In this document: in pieces, positions 60,049 through 64,000 of the stretch
Layout of the letters: every line of letters begins with the position of its first letter
How positions within the stretch are numbered: position 1 is the first letter of the stretch
Position numbers and translations under genes: made by a program
Notes under the pieces: model-generated
The model's input: only the letters and a program-made list of their open reading frames with translations
Database searches by the model: none
What the model was told of the DNA's origin: nothing
Source: Brachionus rotundiformis
Lineage: Eukaryota; Rotifera; Eurotatoria; Ploima; Brachionidae
Assembly: GCA_016802295.1 (NCBI GenBank)
Contig: JAESIW010000162.1
Coordinates: 855,739 to 919,738 of the forward strand
Reading direction: 5' to 3'
Length of the DNA stretch: 64,000 nt

Positions 60049-60428
60049 TAAATATTAGTTAGAATGTGCAGAATCTTTTTCGGCAAGTTAATTTCAATCA
60101 AATTAAGAATAGACAAATAGTGATTTCAAATAATTTGAATCTTTTTTAAAAATTCCCAAAAATAATTTCTTTTAAAGTTTCTTCTCTTATTAATTATGAT
60201 AAATCAGTTTTTTTATACATTTTGATTTTAATAAATTTAATAAAAATTTTTTTTATTTTAATCTATTTTAAAAATCAATTATTAAATACAATTGATAAGA
60301 AAAATGTTTATCTCTGTTTATTTAGGAATTTTTATTTTATAAACATAATTGAATATTTTGTTAAGCTCTAATTTATCTTCTTTAAAAATTTGGAATTTAT
60401 GATTATTATTTATGATATTTGAAACATT
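60049..60428. other. Convergent 3' spacer between ELOVL copy 1 and ARPC4
   Basis: 380 bp of AT-rich sequence shared by two convergent 3' UTRs. Nothing else recognised. Confidence 0.5.
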
Positions 60429-61084
60429 TTAATAAAACTGTTTAAAAAACTCTTCGGCACAAGTACGTCCTCTTGAATTCACTGATAGTTTCATGTCACT
60501 AATTTCTTTATCAATATCTTCCATAAAAGAAATAATAAAATCAACTAATTTTTGCCTGTACATTAATTCTGAATGTGTGTTGGTTATCAAAAAACTTATG
60601 TCATAATCCTAAAAATTCAAATTTAAAAATAATTTTAAATAATTTACTATATACTTTAATTGGCTTTCGTCTTAGTATAATGAAACTATCTGCTCTCATC
60701 ATCATAAATCTCATGAATTTATGACACAAAATCCGTTCTAAATCGTCAGCCTAAAAACGAAAAATTATCTTAAATAAGTTTTATATTTTTTTACCTTTTT
60801 TATGGCAATTGAAATACGTATTGAATTTACTGAACCTTCAATCAAAACACGCTCATTATCGTTGCGGCTAATCACCACAGGAGTTAAGAGAAGTTCTTTC
60901 GATTTCCTAAAAGATATTTAGAATAAAATAACCTTTTTATTAAAGGGAAAATTTTATTTTACCTAACTTCTACTTCTGGTTTATTGTGTCGTTCAACTAC
61001 TCTAGAATCGAAATTTTGAATACATAAAGATGCCTGAAGTGTAGCTCTAACTGCATTTAAATAGGGTTTAAGGGTTGAAGTCAT
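60429..61084 (-). CDS. ARPC4: Actin-related protein 2/3 complex subunit 4
   Basis: Four exons (60963-61084, 60795-60906, 60655-60750, 60429-60608) give 169 residues (human 168). ARPC4 and ARPC2 form the core of the Arp2/3 complex that nucleates branched actin filaments. The protein is almost colinear with human ARPC4: [108 protein letters not shown] and [19 protein letters not shown]. It is the best-conserved gene in the window, and its clean exon joins calibrate the splice rules used for the others. It sits between two ELOVL copies. Confidence 0.98.
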
Positions 61085-61846
61085 TTTAAAAAAAAGCTAT
61101 CTTTCAATAAAAAAATGATAATTTAAGATTTAAAAAAATAATCGTCTTAAAAAAATCAAATAGAGATAAAAAATTAAATATATTTTTTAAGGAGAAATAG
61201 TCATTTATTTTGATTATATTCGTATACTTCATTTTATTTTAGAATAAATTTTAATAAAATATTAACTATGCTTAAAAATCTTCTTATTAAGTCAGTTTTA
61301 TTTAGAAGAGTTAGTTTTTTTTTATTTTTTTATAAAAAAGTTTAGGTTTAATTTTATTATCTTTTTTAAGATAGCAATAAAATTAACAATAAACCAAAAA
61401 AAATGTTTAGGCTTTTTTGATTATAAAAAATAATTAAAATTTGTTTTTAATTTAAACGAAAGAAAATTTAATTTTGTGTTTGGAAACTACTGGATTCGAT
61501 GGATGTAGATGATTGAAATGTATTACTTAAATAATAATTTTCAGTTTTTTCGCGTCAAAATAAAAAATTTAATCATTGATTTCTTTTTATTATCGATAAT
61601 TTGGAGTTTAAGTTTTTTTGAATTTGCATTTGAAATATCATTATAAGTTGAATATAAATTTATCTGATAGGCTATCAGACTTTATTTCAAATTATTTAAA
61701 ATTTCATTCAAAATTTTAATATAAGTAATGTAGATAATTCGATAAGAGATAATAAAATTATCAATATTTATTCTAAATATGAATAAATTTTCAGAAATTT
61801 AAAAAATAAATATAAAATAAAAGAAGCTTTGAAACTATTGATTATA
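61085..61846. other. Spacer between ARPC4 promoter and the second ELOVL 3' end
   Basis: About 760 bp, AT-rich with A and T runs; it should hold the ARPC4 promoter and the 3' UTR of the second ELOVL gene. No other signal recognised. Confidence 0.5.
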
Positions 61847-62990
61847 TTATTTTTCCTTGGCTGATTCACCATTTGAGGATGTCTTTCCATGTGATACTAA
61901 ACGTTTTATGTAGGATTGGACATAAAAGTTGATAAAAAATCCAGTAATAATCATTCCGTATATCAAATATGATAATGAAAAGGCCTTTGGAAATGAACAC
62001 TCAGCATTAAAGTTAATGAGTGAGTGAATCATTACTGCAAAAAATTGTATCTTTAAAAAAAATAATAGCTTTAAAAATTTGTATATTCTTTATTATCTTA
62101 CTAATTGCAATTGAGTTATATATCGTTTCCACCATAGATATTTTTGAACAGCTGGCCCTAAAGCTGACAAACCATAATAAGCATACATTACCGAATGAAC
62201 AAATGAATTTAGCATGCATAAGAAAAAGGCTTAAGTAAAAATTAATTTTTAAAAAAAATTAATTCTAGTTCCAGAAATTTACTTTGACCTCCTCCAACAT
62301 ATTTAAGGCCGATCCAAGCATAGGGAAACATAGTAAAATGGTGAAAAACATGCAAAAATGTAATTTGATTTGTCTTTTTGCGAAATGCAAAACACAGCTA
62401 AATACAAAAATAATCATATATCATTTTGATAGGGGAAATCTACTGTATCAACAAAATCAATCAATTTAGATATGTAGTAGAACCATAAAACAGATACCAT
62501 CTTAATTTTTATTTTAATATTAAGATTGTCACTTTTATTTTAATTTACTCTCATAGCAAGTGGATCTTCTGAGTAATCAACAGTTTGGCAAACATAACTG
62601 TAATTACTTTTGTAGGATACAATCAAAAGCTTAAATAAATGAAATTTTAAAAAAAATTTATAATTATATTTAAAAATTACCTCTGCAAAAATATAAAACG
62701 ATCCAATTACTTGAATAAAATTGTAAATAACTAAAAACCATTTTAAATTAAAAGGCTTTCTATTCTCCATATATTTATTAATCAATGGAATTGATATTAA
62801 ATAAGCAATCATGTATAAGATTGTCTTTATTGGAGTTGCCATAAGCATCCAATTACGAACTCTGGGGTCTATTAAGGAAAAATTATGAAGATTTAATTTG
62901 ATTTAATTTCCGATTCATAATTTTATATTTACCGCCTTGATTTAGATAATATTGGTAAATTTCATTTAAGGACATGTTTTGTTCTAACAT
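61847..62990 (-). CDS. ELOVL fatty-acid elongase (copy 2)
   Basis: Seven exons (62933-62990, 62681-62868, 62549-62629, 62444-62500, 62283-62397, 62102-62229, 61847-62050) give 276 residues. Seen: [43 protein letters not shown] with the HxxHH catalytic box, [37 protein letters not shown] and [15 protein letters not shown]. The tail ends GESAKEK. Exons 3, 4 and 5 are 81, 57 and 115 nt, exactly the lengths of exons 2, 3 and 4 in copy 1, with introns at the same codons. Copy 2 also has an extra first intron and one after LQL that copy 1 lacks. After HxxHH the motif residues differ (FTMFP instead of SSMVI), which may affect substrate length preference. The start ATG at 62990 gives [15 protein letters not shown]. 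Confidence 0.92.
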
Positions 62991-64000
62991 TTTTGATGCA
63001 AAAAACTTTCTTAAAAAAAATTATATTTATGATTCAAGACTTTGATATACTATTTTAGAAAATTTTAAAAATGTTAATGATTCTTATAAATAAAAATCAT
63101 TACCATTTCCACAACAACATGTAAAAATGCATTGTTGATTAAATTGAATTTAAGGTATGATATTTAAGAAAAAAATTTGCATTAGATATATCGTCAAATA
63201 GAATTCGTGAAAATTTTTAGATTAATATTTGGAAATAAATTTTTAAAATGCTTGTTAAAGAACCTTATATAAAAATGATCGTTCGATATCATAGCATAGT
63301 TAGACTTTTAGATACATTTAATACAATCATTAAATTATCTTTTTTAATGAAAAGAGAGCAAAGTCTAAAAATTGAGAGCTTTTGCTTAAAATGCATCGAA
63401 ATTATAATACCAGAATATTAAAATAAATTTAGGGGGCTGAATGATTAGCATAATTAAAAGCCGTTGAGTTACATAGTTCAATTCTTTTTTATTCTAATCT
63501 GAATTAAGACAAAGTTTTTACCAAAAAATGAATAAATTACATATCCAAACTGAATTATAATTTGTAAAAGTAATTTTATTAATAATTCTGTTTTATCACG
63601 TTAATATTGAAGCAGACTTGCAATTGCAAACTAAAATACAATCGCTTACAGAGTTTCAAATTTTGAAATTATTCAAACATGTGCTTTTGATAAAATAAAT
63701 AAATTTCTTTAATCAGCGATTTCAAGGATTATAAAAATTTCTCCTTCTTGAATCAATTGAAATATAGAGACCATGTCTATCTTACAAGCTTGACTTGATC
63801 TTTAAAAGACATAGAGCTTTCTTACACGCTTTTCTCGCTCTATATTCAACTCATTGAAGACAGAAAACTTTAAGTTTCTATATGTCAAACACCCGTTTAT
63901 TCACAATTTCTTTCATTATATAAACATTGAACTACAAAAAAAGCATTAATTTTGGTTTTATTTGGAGCAATCCGTTATTAGCTTAGAAGATAATTTGTAA
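62991..64000. other. Right-hand edge without recognised genes
   Basis: About 1 kb upstream of ELOVL copy 2. AT-rich, slightly less so towards the right edge. No exon, RNA gene or repeat recognised; it may belong to a gene beyond the window. Confidence 0.45.

Overview
This is a 64-kb window of a nuclear genome from a small invertebrate animal. It is very AT-rich, with many introns of about 45-70 nt bounded by GT..AG, standard stop codons (TAA, TAG and TGA are all used) and compact genes with metazoan domain content (BEN domain, Ig/FN3 receptors, DUF229, ELOVL, PCED1). The combination resembles a monogonont rotifer such as Brachionus. That placement is inferred from gene style, not from a marker. 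I saw no bacterial or viral genes, no tRNA or rRNA, and no CRISPR array. Exon coordinates were read by eye from splice signals, reading phase and family alignment. In nearly every multi-exon gene the exon phases add up to a whole number of codons, which supports the models.

Layout. 1-2170 (-): MFSD2-like lysolipid/sugar-type MFS transporter, running off the left edge. 2171-4178: non-coding, with a 31-bp inverted-repeat element. 4179-6369 (+): LIV-1-type ZIP transporter with a degenerate metal site, convergent with an unrecognised 3-exon gene (6389-7876, -). 8108-9232 (-): ATP6AP1/Ac45 accessory subunit of the V-ATPase. 10626-11198 and 12272-12790 (-): two paralogous small membrane proteins with Cys ectodomains and PPxY/LPxY tails. 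13097-14722 (-): spliceosomal cyclophilin CWC27, divergent from VPS18. 15125-24801 (+): a tight head-to-tail run of VPS18, PUS3, AASDHPPT and RAD51C. 25545-28575 (+): DUF229 protein. 28743-29190 (-): an unrecognised, possibly broken, membrane-type fragment. 29738-31595 (+): unrecognised disordered protein. 31998-32577 (+): LEPROT/VPS55. 32729-32992 (-): short MPLKIP/TTDN1-like protein.

32993-43416 is a 10-kb stretch without recognisable coding genes, leading into a large BEN-domain regulator (43417-46496, +). It probably holds 5' exons, introns and regulatory DNA of that gene. 48137-52531 (-) encodes a 1,241-residue single-pass receptor in which Cys-rich PAN/apple-like modules appear to be inserted inside FN3 domains, alternating with Ig domains. 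54059-55139 (+): mitoribosomal protein S15. 56866-58450 (+): PC-esterase PCED1. 59058-60048 (+) and 61847-62990 (-): two ELOVL fatty-acid elongases on opposite strands flanking ARPC4 (60429-61084, -).

Most genes are unrelated housekeeping functions: endolysosomal tethering and acidification (VPS18, ATP6AP1, LEPROT), RNA processing and modification (CWC27, PUS3), DNA repair (RAD51C), lipid metabolism and transport (MFSD2, the ELOVL pair, AASDHPPT) and actin nucleation (ARPC4). The most unusual items are the FN3/Cys-insert/Ig receptor, the degenerate ZIP transporter, the PY-motif paralogues and the long upstream region of the BEN gene.
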